A DNA stretch of 64,000 nt from an uncultured Alistipes sp. (GTDB lineage Bacteria > Bacteroidota > Bacteroidia > Bacteroidales > Rikenellaceae), in the NCBI RefSeq assembly GCF_963931675.1, contig NZ_OZ007039.1:3137806-3201805 (forward strand). The letters are read 5' to 3'. Positions 34,930 to 43,133 of the stretch are shown here, in pieces. Position numbers and translations under genes: made by a program. The number at the start of each line of letters is the position of its first letter. Position 1 is the stretch's first letter. The notes beneath the pieces are model-generated. The model searched no databases. It saw nothing but the letters and a program-made list of their open reading frames with translations, and was not told where the DNA came from.

Positions 34930-37140
34930 ATGGGATATACTGCCGAGGATGAAGCCCTGATTAAGGAAAAGTGGGACGACCTGCTCCTCGCCTGTACGCG
35001 CATCTGCAAGAACGATGAGGACTGGAATCTGATCAAACGTGCATTTTTCCTCGCCAAAGAGGCTCACGAGGGGGTACGGCGCCGCTCCGGCGAGCCATAC
35101 CTCCTGCATCCCATTGCAGTAGCCCGAATCGTTATCGACGAAATCGGACTCGGCGTCAAGTCCGTCGTCGCAGCCCTGTTGCACGACGTCGTCGAGGACA
35201 CCGAGTACACCGTCGAAGACATGGAACGAATCTTCGGACCCAAGATCGCCTCGATGGTCGACGGACTCACCAAGATGTCCGGCGTATTCAATGCCGATAC
35301 CTCCGAGCAGGCCGAATACTTCCGAAAGGTCCTCCTGACCCTCTCCGACGACGTGCGCGTCATCCTCATCAAGATCGCGGACCGGCTCCACAACATGCGG
35401 ACCCTCGGATCCATGCCCCTCAACAAGCAGATCAAGATCACCGGGGAGACCATCTATCTCTTCGCTCCGCTCGCCTACCGGCTCGGACTCTACTCGATCA
35501 AGAGCGAACTGGAGGACCTCTGCATGAAGTACCGCTTCCCGCAGCAGTACGCCGAAATCACCCAGAAACTCCAGGAGAGCGAAGCCTCGCGCCGCGAATT
35601 CATCGACAAGTTCAACGCCCCGATCATCGCCGCACTCAACCGCGACAACTTCAATTACGAGATCTCCGGCCGCGTGAAGAGCGTCTACTCCATCTGGAGC
35701 AAGATGCAGCGCAAGCAGATCCCCTTCGAGGAGATCTACGACCTGTTTGCCATCCGCATCGTCTTCAAACCCCTGCCGTTCCCCTCCGAAAAGACCCAGT
35801 GCTGGCAGATTTACTCGACCATCACCGACATCTACACCCCCAAGCCCGACCGCCTCAGGGACTGGATCTCGATGCCCAAGGCAAACGGATACGAGGCCCT
35901 GCACTCGACCGTCATGGGGCCGGACGGGGTTTGGGTCGAGGTGCAGATCCGCACGCAGCGCATGGAGGACATCGCCGAACGCGGGTTTGCCGCACACTGG
36001 AAATACAAGCACGCCACGATCTCGCAGGACGAGGATGAATTCGACAAGTGGCTCAAGCAGATCCGAGCTGCGCTGAACAGTCCGACGGAGAATGCCGTGG
36101 ACTTCCTGGATAACTTCAAGTTATCGCTGTATACCTCTGAAATCGTCGTGTTTACGCCGAAGGGAGAGTCCCGGAAAATGCCCTATGGCGCCACCGCTCT
36201 CGACTTCGCATACGACATCCACTCGAAGATCGGAAACAGCGCCATCAGCGCCAAGATCAACCACAAGCTCGAGCCCATCACCACACAGATCAACAGCGGA
36301 GATCAGATCGAGATCATCACGGCCGACAACGCCCGGCCCAAACCCGAATGGCTCGAAGTCGTCACCACGGCAAAAGCCAAACAGGCCATCAAAAACTTCC
36401 TCAAACGCGAGCGTCAAAACAACATCGAACACGGGATGCAGATGCTCGACGAGAAGATGAAGTCGCTGAATGTCAAACTCAGCGGCCGCGTCCTGCGCAA
36501 GATCGTCCCCATCTACGACTGCAACAACAAGGAGGAGCTGTACTCCAAGATCGGCGCCGGAATCGTATCCCTCGACAATCTCGACAAAGCCCTCAAAGTC
36601 AACTCCAAAAGCAAAATCCTCAAGTTCTGGACCCTGTTCATCCCCAAAAAGGAGGAGGAGACCGACGATACGGCCCCGGGTGAGATTGCCCCGGCGGCAG
36701 ATGCCCCGGCGGAACCCCAGTTCGAAATCGCCGAGTGCTGCAAACCCATCCCCGGAGACAAGGTCATAGGCTACAGGGATCCCGTTTCGGGAAAGATCAT
36801 CGTCCACAAGGCCACCTGCGACGAGCTGAACCGCCTGGCCGCCCAGTACGGCAAGAACATCGTCAAGGAGGAGATCAAATGGTCCCAGCACAAGGCCATG
36901 TCCTATCTGGTAACCACCGAATTGCGCGGAATCGACCGGCAGGGGCTCCTGCTCGACCTCGCAAGGGTCGTCACCAACGACTTCAACATCAACATCCGCG
37001 AAGTGAACATCCACAGCCACGACGGAATCTTCGAGGGAAACGTCAGCCTCTACGTCAAGGATGCCGAGAGCCTCAATGCCGTCATGGACAAGTTGCGGCA
37101 GATTAAGGGAATCGAAACGGTCAAACGAATGCTGAATTAG
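34930..37140 (+). CDS. bifunctional (p)ppGpp synthetase/hydrolase (RelA/SpoT)
   Basis: A 736-residue Rel/SpoT homologue. The N-terminal HD domain keeps the hydrolase motif LLHDVVEDTEYTVEDM. The synthetase domain contains DRLRDWISMPKANGYEALHSTVMGP. A TGS domain follows (VVFTPKGESRKMPYGATALDFAYDIHSKIGNS, about residues 405-465). A cysteine-containing region (AECCKPIPGDKVIGYRD) and a C-terminal ACT domain (LLDLARVVTNDFNINIREVN) complete it. It sets the stringent-response alarmone level. It starts 3 bp after recA. Confidence 0.96.
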   Translation: MGYTAEDEALIKEKWDDLLLACTRICKNDEDWNLIKRAFFLAKEAHEGVRRRSGEPYLLHPIAVARIVIDEIGLGVKSVVAALLHDVVEDTEYTVEDMERIFGPKIASMVDGLTKMSGVFNADTSEQAEYFRKVLLTLSDDVRVILIKIADRLHNMRTLGSMPLNKQIKITGETIYLFAPLAYRLGLYSIKSELEDLCMKYRFPQQYAEITQKLQESEASRREFIDKFNAPIIAALNRDNFNYEISGRVKSVYSIWSKMQRKQIPFEEIYDLFAIRIVFKPLPFPSEKTQCWQIYSTITDIYTPKPDRLRDWISMPKANGYEALHSTVMGPDGVWVEVQIRTQRMEDIAERGFAAHWKYKHATISQDEDEFDKWLKQIRAALNSPTENAVDFLDNFKLSLYTSEIVVFTPKGESRKMPYGATALDFAYDIHSKIGNSAISAKINHKLEPITTQINSGDQIEIITADNARPKPEWLEVVTTAKAKQAIKNFLKRERQNNIEHGMQMLDEKMKSLNVKLSGRVLRKIVPIYDCNNKEELYSKIGAGIVSLDNLDKALKVNSKSKILKFWTLFIPKKEEETDDTAPGEIAPAADAPAEPQFEIAECCKPIPGDKVIGYRDPVSGKIIVHKATCDELNRLAAQYGKNIVKEEIKWSQHKAMSYLVTTELRGIDRQGLLLDLARVVTNDFNINIREVNIHSHDGIFEGNVSLYVKDAESLNAVMDKLRQIKGIETVKRMLN

Positions 37141-37146
37141 GTTGTC

Positions 37147-37812
37147 ATGGAGGATTTTTCAACGATTCTTTGGGTTGTGATCATCGTCGGGGCGATGATC
37201 TTCAATACCGTGGCCAAAGCCCGCAGGGGGCGCGGAAAAGAAGGGGATACGCCGCCGCAGCACGGAGAAGCCTGGCCCTCGATTCCCTGGGACAACGACG
37301 GAGAGGCCGATCCGGCAACGACCAGAGACCCGGAGACGGGGCGAGTAAGGGAGGTCGTATCGCGGGAACCGGCTACCCGCGGGACCTCAGCAGCCGGAAA
37401 AGGGGAGACCTGGTCCGAAAACGGAACCGGGGCATGGCAGACAGCAGGACAAGGACAACAGGCGAGGCCGGCAGACCGACAGGCAAGGCAGGCAGTTATG
37501 CCGAAACAGCCCGTTTTCGCCGATTTCCCGGACGAATGCAAGCGTTTGGAGGTGATTGCCCCGCAAACGCACGAAACGAAGCGGGAAAGGCCCCGAACGG
37601 CAAGTCCCGGAGTAATCGGAGCCGAATCCGACGCCCAGCAAGTCGCGGAAAGGCACGCCGGAGCGAAAAAAAACGAAGCAACGCGCGGATCGGGGCGGAT
37701 TTCACCAACGGGACCGGCAGACGAGCCGGAAGCCGCTGAAATTGCCGAGGAGTTCGACCTGCGGCGGGCGGTCATCTATTCGGAGATTCTGAAGCCTAAA
37801 TTTGAAGAGTAG
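37147..37812 (+). CDS. hypothetical single-pass membrane protein
   Basis: A 221-residue protein. One N-terminal transmembrane helix (ILWVVIIVGAMIFNTVA, residues 7-23) is followed by a basic stop-transfer (KARRGRGK), a long disordered charged linker, and a conserved-looking C-terminal tail EFDLRRAVIYSEILKPKFEE. The N-terminal helix and this terminal tail resemble Bacteroidota proteins of unknown function; the linker is probably variable. It starts 6 bp after the (p)ppGpp enzyme gene. Confidence 0.7.
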   Translation: MEDFSTILWVVIIVGAMIFNTVAKARRGRGKEGDTPPQHGEAWPSIPWDNDGEADPATTRDPETGRVREVVSREPATRGTSAAGKGETWSENGTGAWQTAGQGQQARPADRQARQAVMPKQPVFADFPDECKRLEVIAPQTHETKRERPRTASPGVIGAESDAQQVAERHAGAKKNEATRGSGRISPTGPADEPEAAEIAEEFDLRRAVIYSEILKPKFEE

Positions 37813-37880
37813 GAGAGAGGCTTATCGGAGAACGGAGATTCGCCCCCCTGGCCTCAGAATAAAGGGAGAACCCGACAACC

Positions 37881-38159
37881 ATGAAACCAACGCAACAAGC
37901 CCCCAAGGAGCCTTCGGCCGAAGAACAGCGCCGGCGTGCAGCCGCAGAGGATCCCGCCCGCGTAAAACGGCATCTGAAGACTCTGTACGTGCTGGCCGGA
38001 ATATGGTGTGGGCTGACAGCCGGATGGGGGATAGCCGTCATGTGCAAGGCTCTTCCGTTCACATGGACAAACACCATTGTCCTGTTTTGCACGTTTCTGA
38101 GCATCGGTATCAGCATCGTAAACAGTCGGCGCATACTGGCCGGGAAAAGGCCCTGGTAA
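37881..38159 (+). CDS. small membrane protein, two predicted helices
   Basis: A 92-residue protein: a charged N-terminal 35 residues (AEEQRRRAAAEDPARVKRHLK), then two hydrophobic helices (YVLAGIWCGLTAGWGIAVMC, about 37-56; NTIVLFCTFLSIGISIVN, about 64-81) and a basic end. No family recognised. It is 68 bp after the previous gene and on the same strand. Confidence 0.6.
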   Translation: MKPTQQAPKEPSAEEQRRRAAAEDPARVKRHLKTLYVLAGIWCGLTAGWGIAVMCKALPFTWTNTIVLFCTFLSIGISIVNSRRILAGKRPW

Positions 38160-38240
38160 AAGATTCGCAGCCGCCGGCCTGACGGGAAACGGAATCGGAA
38201 CAACAAAGCATCAAAAACAAATCCATAAACACAAACTGTC

Positions 38241-38627
38241 ATGGCAACGATTTTTTCACGCATCATCGCAGGGGAGATCCCCTCGTACAAAGTGGCCGAA
38301 GACGACCGCTATTACGCATTCCTGGACATCAATCCGCTGGTTAAGGGCCATACGCTGGTCGTTCCCAAACAGGAGGTAGACTATCTGTTCGACCTCGACG
38401 ACGACACGCTGGGCGGAATGATGGTTTTCGCAAAAAAGGTTGCGGCCAAAATCAAACGGGAAATAGCCTGCAAAAAGGTCGCGGTAGTCGTTTTAGGGCT
38501 CGAAGTACCCCATGCGCATATCCATTTGATCCCCATTCAGAGCGAAAGCGACGTCGATTTTCACCGCGAAAAACTCCAGTTGACACCCGAAGAGTTCCGG
38601 GAAATAGCCGAAAAAATCGCCCGGTAG
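38241..38627 (+). CDS. HIT-family nucleotide-binding protein
   Basis: A 128-residue histidine-triad protein. It starts MATIFSRIIAGEIPSYKVAE, contains FLDINPLVKGHTLVVPK, and ends with the triad HAHIHLIP (about residues 93-100). Such proteins are nucleotide hydrolases or transferases acting on AMP-linked substrates (HinT-like). Length is usual. It is followed by a terminator. Confidence 0.95.
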   Translation: MATIFSRIIAGEIPSYKVAEDDRYYAFLDINPLVKGHTLVVPKQEVDYLFDLDDDTLGGMMVFAKKVAAKIKREIACKKVAVVVLGLEVPHAHIHLIPIQSESDVDFHREKLQLTPEEFREIAEKIAR

Positions 38628-38661
38628 AAGGCTGTTAACAAATATAAAAAGCCTTGTAAAT

Positions 38662-38702
38662 GAGGTGGATGGTGCGTTACGAGCACGATCCGCCTCTTTT
38701 TT
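38662..38702 (+). terminator. terminator after the HIT gene
   Basis: Imperfect 14-bp stem (GAGGTGGATGGTGC with GCACGATCCGCCTC) and T6 run. Confidence 0.8.
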
Positions 38703-38805
38703 ATTTAACATAATGTATCCAAAATAAGGGGTTGTTAACAATTTACCTGGATAGAAATTCGAAATATTCCGAAAACAGCAGAAAACGACCGCGAAAGGGT
38801 AGTGT

Positions 38806-38908
38806 TTTTACATTTGTAAAATCCAAAAGCGTAAGAGTTTTCCAAATGTAATTACAAATGGAAAACACAGATTGGTTTGCTCCACTATTAACAATTACAT
38901 TTGTAAAT
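38806..38908. promoter_or_regulatory. distal operator cluster (three palindromes)
   Basis: TTTTACATTTGTAAAA at 38806-38821; a 28-bp palindrome at 38838-38865 with perfect core TGTAATTACA and arms TTTTCCA/TGGAAAA; and ATTACATTTGTAAAT at 38894-38908. The shared core is TTAC-N4-GTAA. The first and third contain TACATTTG, which itself fits the TAnnTTTG -7 box. Confidence 0.75.
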
Positions 38909-39184
38909 GACAGGGGATTATGCAGTAAATCAAACTTCAAGGTTCTACCAGGATAAGTTAAATGATTAAATTATAGAAATAAATATACATATAATCAGTG
39001 TATTATGCAGATTATATAAACTAGCAGATCAATATAAGGCAGAGGAAAAGACACGGATTCGGGGATTTGGGAATTAAGGACATATCTATAGGTATTAAAT
39101 ATACCTTTATCAGCTATTTATATAACTTTATCTCAAGTTATATGGAAACACAAGGGAAGGGGTATCTTTTAACCATATTTTTGA

Positions 39185-39277
39185 TTTTACTTTTGTAAAC
39201 TTTGTCAACACTTATTAACATTTTACAAATGTAGAATTTCCTTGTTTTACAAAAAGAAAATATTTATATTTGTAAAA
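39185..39277 (+). promoter_or_regulatory. proximal operators and promoter of the XRE regulator gene
   Basis: TTTTACTTTTGTAAA at 39185-39199 and TTTTACAAATGTAGAA at 39221-39236 lie just upstream of a promoter: TTG at 39242-39244, 20-bp spacer, TATATTTG at 39265-39272. Half-sites TTTTAC (39245-39250) and GTAAAA (39272-39277) flank the promoter core. This layout fits autoregulation. Confidence 0.75.
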
Positions 39278-39287
39278 AATTGCGCCG

Positions 39288-39833
39288 ATGAGGGAAAAAT
39301 TGCTCGATTTGATGAAATCCGAAGGCTTGAAGCCAAGCCAACTCGCGGAAATGCTCGAAATCAATCCCGCCGGAATCTCGCACATTCTCGCCGGTCGAAA
39401 CAAACCCAGCTTCGAACTCCTCCAGAAAATCCTCCGCCGTTTCCCCAGGATCAACCCCGACTGGCTGCTGCTCGACTCTAAACAGATGTATCGAAACGGC
39501 TGCGGCACCGACGGCCAAACGGGTGACCCGTCGGGGATCAATCCGGGACAGGCCCGGCCGAAGATCGAAGCTGCGGCCGACTATGGGCTTTTCGGAAACG
39601 ACACCTTCGGGAACCGCATGGGTGCATCCGGCCCAGACACGACGGTCCGGACGGCGGAAGTTCAAAGGGACGGCAGAACGGCAGCAGCGGCGACGGGTGC
39701 AACAGGAGGTGTGAACAGCGGCTCGGGGCTTGCACCCGATACGGTCGGAACACGAGGTCGGGCTGCCGTGCAGCGAATCGTGATCTTTTACGACGACCAA
39801 ACCTTCGAATGTTACTTCCCGACAAGGCGATAA
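39288..39833 (+). CDS. XRE-family helix-turn-helix regulator
   Basis: A 181-residue protein. Residues 1-65 form a HTH_XRE domain (REKLLDLMKSEGLKPSQLAE; EINPAGISHILAGRNKPSF; ILRRFPRINPDWLLL). A glycine/threonine-rich linker follows, and the tail ends VQRIVIFYDDQTFECYFPTRR. The same tail pattern (RIVxFYxDxTFxxYxP) is typical of a Bacteroidota regulator group whose targets are not known to me. It sits behind an operator array in a 585-bp regulatory region, suggesting it controls itself and perhaps a divergent or small transcript. Its codons are host-like. Confidence 0.88.
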   Translation: MREKLLDLMKSEGLKPSQLAEMLEINPAGISHILAGRNKPSFELLQKILRRFPRINPDWLLLDSKQMYRNGCGTDGQTGDPSGINPGQARPKIEAAADYGLFGNDTFGNRMGASGPDTTVRTAEVQRDGRTAAAATGATGGVNSGSGLAPDTVGTRGRAAVQRIVIFYDDQTFECYFPTRR

Positions 39834-39923
39834 TTCCGGACTGAACTGCACTCCGTTCAGAATATCGCACGCTCAGGAGGTATAAAATCCGCTCAATTCG
39901 CCGAAAAAATCGGTCCCTGCACC

Positions 39924-40505
39924 ATGAAACCTCGAAATAACACACAATTGCAGTCTTCGGAAACTCCGGGACACGAACTCCGGAAAATTCCGAATGTCGG
40001 AGAAAGCACCGAGAGGATGTTGCTGGCAATGGGATACGACTCCATCGAATCGCTGAAAGGAAAGCCGGCCGCGGAACTTTACAGAGAGGAGTGCGCGCTG
40101 AGAAGGACGGCCGTAGACCGTTGTCAACTCTATCTATACAGGGCTGTGGAATACTTCGTCAACACCAAGAATCCCGATCCGGCAAAGTGCAAATGGTGGT
40201 ATTGGAAAGATGAATACGTCGAGGTGGCTCCATGCGGCGCGGTCTGTGTGGAATGCGCAAGGTTTCCAAGGGAATGCAGGGGCTGCAGGACAATACGGGG
40301 CAAAGTTTTCTGGTTGGAATACCCGCAGGAGGTTTGTTGCCCGGTATATGACTGTTGCGTAAACCGAAAACGTAAAAAACATTGCGCCGGATGCGAGCAA
40401 CTTCCGTGCAGCCGCTACAGGAAGGATCCGACCATCTCCGACGAACAAAATGCCAGGAATCTTCGGAAAATGCTGGACAGACTGGAAAAAGCAAACCGAA
40501 AATAA
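39924..40505 (+). CDS. Cdd1-type helix-hairpin-helix plus DUF3795 protein
   Basis: A 193-residue two-part protein. Residues about 15-90 match the Cdd1/'pathogenicity locus' helix-hairpin-helix family (LRKIPNVGESTERMLLAMGYDSIESLKGK; REECALRRTAVDRCQLYLYRAVEYF). Residues about 100-180 are a cysteine-rich DUF3795 domain (CGAVCVECARFPRECRGCR; CCPVYDCCVNRKRKKHCAGCEQLPC), which probably binds zinc. Function is unknown; the HhH part suggests DNA contact. It begins 90 bp after the XRE regulator on the same strand. Confidence 0.85.
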   Translation: MKPRNNTQLQSSETPGHELRKIPNVGESTERMLLAMGYDSIESLKGKPAAELYREECALRRTAVDRCQLYLYRAVEYFVNTKNPDPAKCKWWYWKDEYVEVAPCGAVCVECARFPRECRGCRTIRGKVFWLEYPQEVCCPVYDCCVNRKRKKHCAGCEQLPCSRYRKDPTISDEQNARNLRKMLDRLEKANRK

Positions 40506-40626
40506 CGGAGAAAATACATTTTACAGAACCCGAGATTCGAATGAAACAATATTTACATTATGTTAAATTATAGGTGGGCTGGAGGTGCGAGGACAAAAAG
40601 TTCGAGAAAGAAAATTAAATTTGCAT

Positions 40627-40737
40627 ATGTTTTTGTTTATCGGTAATATTGGTTTCGGCGAGCTTTTTGTTCTCGCGTTGATTATCGCCGGTTTAGTGTC
40701 TCTTATTCGAGCGCTATTGCGTAAATCTTCTAAGTAA
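40627..40737 (+). CDS. possible 36-residue membrane micropeptide
   Basis: ATG at 40627 to TAA at 40735-40737 encodes a peptide starting MFLFIGNIGFGELFVLALII, with one hydrophobic helix and a basic end (IRALLRKSSK). The N-terminus recalls the TatA/B helix start (an FIGNIG-x-x-E-like entry) but the amphipathic TatA helix is missing. A TAAATTTG box lies at 40616-40623, too close for a normal leader, so transcription could be nearly leaderless or from further upstream. Evidence is codon-level only. Confidence 0.4.
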   Translation: MFLFIGNIGFGELFVLALIIAGLVSLIRALLRKSSK

Positions 40738-40875
40738 TTAGTAATTCCGGTCATTTCTTGATCGGTGCTTTTGCTTACCTATTATTAATCGGTAGGCCGT
40801 TCTTTTCTGCCCCCAGATGTGGATACACGGAACAGAAAGTCGTAAATCAATGGGCACAAATTTCACTTTTTTCCC

Positions 40876-40883
40876 TATTTTTG
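40876..40883 (+). promoter_or_regulatory. -7 box of znuA
   Basis: TATTTTTG, 58 bp before the start. No clear Zur site was recognised. Confidence 0.55.
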
Positions 40884-40941
40884 CACTCGGATTACAGGCA
40901 TCCATCCCCGAAAAACGGCAGGATCCAAAGATAAAAGACGC

Positions 40942-41838
40942 ATGCGAAAGCCTTTCATATACTGTATCACCCTGCTGGGCGTCGTCCTCGCCGGGTGTGC
41001 CGAAGAACCCGGAACCTCCAAAGAGACCTGTTATGTCTCGATCCTTCCCATCCGCTACATCGTACAGGAGATTGTCGGCCCCGACCTCAATATCGAAGTC
41101 CTCGTCCCGCCAGGGGCCAGTCCAGAAACGTTCGAACCCACACCCAAACAGTTCGTCAAACTCCAACAGGCCCCGCTGATCTTCAATGTCGGGCTCATCG
41201 ATTTCGAGACTACCCTACTCGCCAAAATCCAGAACCCCGCCAAAATCGTCGACCTGAGCCGCGGAATCCAACTCATCGAAGGGACCTGCGCCCACGGGAA
41301 AAGCAAGGGCAGATCGGACAAAGGGATGGATCGGCCGGAGCACGATCACGGTCATGACCACGGTGTGGACCCCCATGTATGGACTTCGCCCAAGGCTCTG
41401 AAAATCATGGCGGAAAACGCATTTACAGCCATCCGTGAGCAATATCCCGATTCGGTAAGATACCGCGACAATTTCGAGCATCTGATACAAAAAATCGATG
41501 AACTCGATGCCCGGACCCGGCAAAAGATAGAACTGAGCGGGGTCAAATACTTCATCGTATACCACCCCGCCCTCACCTACTACGCCCGCGATTACGGAAT
41601 CCGGCAGGTCGCCATCGAAACCGACGGCAAGGAGCCTTCCGCCCGGCAACTCGCCGGAATCATCCGAAACGCCCGGAAAGACAAGGTCCGCAAGATATTC
41701 TATCAGAATCAATTCCCGAAGTCCGTCGTGGAGGTGATCGCACAGGACATGGAGGCCGAATACATCGAAATCGACCCCCTCGACGAACAGGTCCTGGAAA
41801 ATATCGACCGAATCACCGACTTAATTACCCAACCATGA
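40942..41838 (+). CDS. znuA: zinc ABC transporter substrate-binding lipoprotein
   Basis: A 298-residue cluster A-I metal-binding protein (ZnuA/TroA family) with lipobox VVLAGC (Cys19). The metal ligands are expected at His/Glu in PGASPETFEPTPKQ and later at DPHVWTSP, IVYHPALTYYARDYG and an ETDGKEPSARQ acidic site. A histidine-rich loop (EHDHGHDHG) just before DPHVW is typical of zinc-specific members. The ATPase gene overlaps its end by 4 bp. The permease gene is not next to them. Confidence 0.93.
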   Translation: MRKPFIYCITLLGVVLAGCAEEPGTSKETCYVSILPIRYIVQEIVGPDLNIEVLVPPGASPETFEPTPKQFVKLQQAPLIFNVGLIDFETTLLAKIQNPAKIVDLSRGIQLIEGTCAHGKSKGRSDKGMDRPEHDHGHDHGVDPHVWTSPKALKIMAENAFTAIREQYPDSVRYRDNFEHLIQKIDELDARTRQKIELSGVKYFIVYHPALTYYARDYGIRQVAIETDGKEPSARQLAGIIRNARKDKVRKIFYQNQFPKSVVEVIAQDMEAEYIEIDPLDEQVLENIDRITDLITQP

Positions 41839-42605
41839 CGTTAGTTACTCTCTGCGATGTCGGGGTCGCATACGACGGATACGACGCCCTCCGGCATGTC
41901 AATCTCCAAATCGACGACAGGGATTTCCTCGGAATTATCGGACCCAACGGGGGCGGAAAAACATCGCTCGTAAAGGCCATTCTGGGAACAGTGCCCTACT
42001 CCGGATCCATCAGACTCGCACCAGAACTCTTTCGTGGACGCGAACGCCTCATCGGGTACATGCCCCAGATCACCAATTTCGACCGGGCATTCCCGATCTC
42101 GGTATTCGAAGTCGTCCTGTCAGGACTGCAGGGACACCACGGATTCCGCACACCCTACAACCGCAAGGACCGGAATCGCGCCCTGAAACTGATCGAAAAT
42201 GCCGGAATCGCCGAAGTCGCGCAAAAACCCATCGGCGAAATATCCGGGGGACAGATGCAACGGGCGCTCCTCGCAAGAGCCATCATCGCCGATCCCAAAC
42301 TCCTCATCCTCGACGAACCTACCAATTTCGTGGACAACCGGTTCGAAAAGGAGCTGTACCAGACCCTCCGAGAACTGAACGACCGGATGGCAATCGTCAT
42401 GGTCTCGCACGACATCGGAACCATATCCAGCGTCGTGAAGGAGATCGTCTGCGTAAACCGCAACGTACACAGGCACAGATCCAATATCCTTACACCCGAA
42501 CAGTTGCGGAACTACGACTGTCCGATTCAGGTGATCTCGCACGGAACAATCCCACACACCGTGCTCGAACACCACCCCGGGGACTGTTGTGCCGATCACG
42601 ATTGA
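41835..42605 (+). CDS. znuC: zinc/metal ABC transporter ATP-binding protein
   Basis: A 256-residue ABC ATPase of the ZnuC/TroB type. Walker A is GPNGGGKTSLVKAILG, the signature EISGGQMQRALLARA, Walker B KLLILDEPTNFVD, and the switch histidine is in VMVSHDIGTIS. The C-terminus has CPIQVISHGTIPHTVLEHHPGDCCADHD, a His/Cys-rich end that may bind metal. It overlaps znuA by 4 bp. A terminator follows, so no permease is in this operon. Confidence 0.94.
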   Translation: MTLVTLCDVGVAYDGYDALRHVNLQIDDRDFLGIIGPNGGGKTSLVKAILGTVPYSGSIRLAPELFRGRERLIGYMPQITNFDRAFPISVFEVVLSGLQGHHGFRTPYNRKDRNRALKLIENAGIAEVAQKPIGEISGGQMQRALLARAIIADPKLLILDEPTNFVDNRFEKELYQTLRELNDRMAIVMVSHDIGTISSVVKEIVCVNRNVHRHRSNILTPEQLRNYDCPIQVISHGTIPHTVLEHHPGDCCADHD

Positions 42606-42676
42606 TTCCTGCCCCTCCCGCTCAGGAAAATGACGGTCTTTTCCGGTCCCGCTTCCTGACGCACGGAACCGATGGA

Positions 42677-42712
42677 AAAGGGGGTTGCGATCCGCGGATC
42701 ACAACCCCCTTT
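42677..42712. terminator. bidirectional terminator after znuC
   Basis: An 18-bp stem (AAAGGGGGTTGCGATCCG against CGGATCACAACCCCCTTT, one mismatch) with no loop bases, in the convergent gap. A C7 run follows at 42767-42773. Confidence 0.75.
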
Positions 42713-42782
42713 CAACCAATTCGTTTCGCCATTCCGGAGCCTTCGGAGCACGTACTGAACACCCCTCCCCCCCGGATAAAGG

Positions 42783-43070
42783 CTACTTCGCGCCGTTGAT
42801 CGCACTCAGTTTCTCGAAGAGTTTGCCGAAAACGTCGTCCATCTCGGCCCGAAGCGCCGCATAGTGCTTGCGGACCAACGTCCGGTTATGCGGCTCCGCA
42901 GGATTCATCGCTTTGGCAAACAAGGCATTGCGGGCCTCTACGGCTTCCTGCATCACGTCGAAAATCTCCTTCTCCTTCGAAGGCTGGAAGCAGATTGCCA
43001 TATCACAGTCGAAAACAACCTCTTCGAGTCGGTAGTCGATCTCTTTCTTCAAGGTGCGTAAATTTGCCAT
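42783..43070 (-). CDS. small conserved-looking helical protein
   Basis: A 95-residue protein starting MANLRTLKKEIDYRLEEVVF. It is predicted all-helical and contains VFDCDMAICFQPSKEKEIFDVMQEAV and RTLVRKHYAALRAEMDDVFGKLFEKLSAI. The upstream frame extends to 43127 but MANLRTL is the better start. No named domain recognised. It stands alone between znuC (convergent) and the sulfatase gene on the same strand. Confidence 0.75.
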   Translation of the reverse strand: MANLRTLKKEIDYRLEEVVFDCDMAICFQPSKEKEIFDVMQEAVEARNALFAKAMNPAEPHNRTLVRKHYAALRAEMDDVFGKLFEKLSAINGAK

Positions 43071-43133
43071 TTTTCGTCTTTTTTGATTTTTCCTGGACAA
43101 AGTTAACAATTCATTTCGGAATCGCAAGCGCTT

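Larger units (their letters stand above)
38703..39287. other. 585-bp AT-rich non-coding region upstream of the XRE regulator
   Basis: Much lower GC than the surroundings and no convincing gene. It contains the operator array listed below, plus inverted repeats GGTAT/ATACC near 39091-39105 and ATATAAC/GTTATAT at 39120-39143. It has no clear DnaA boxes. It is probably a complex regulatory region and might include a small RNA. Confidence 0.7.
40506..40941 (+). other. 436-bp intergenic region before znuA
   Basis: AT-rich. It holds one possible 36-codon ORF (listed separately) and a znuA -7 box at 40876-40883. No other gene is supported. Confidence 0.6.

Noticed and set aside
38806..38821. CopY/BlaI cop box (TACANNTGTA)
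   Set aside because: The match is real but no CopY/BlaI-type regulator or copper gene is near; the adjacent XRE protein is a simpler owner.
38703..39287. Replication origin in the AT-rich region
   Set aside because: No cluster of TTATCCACA-type DnaA boxes on either strand; the repeats are TTTAC-N4-GTAAA operators instead.
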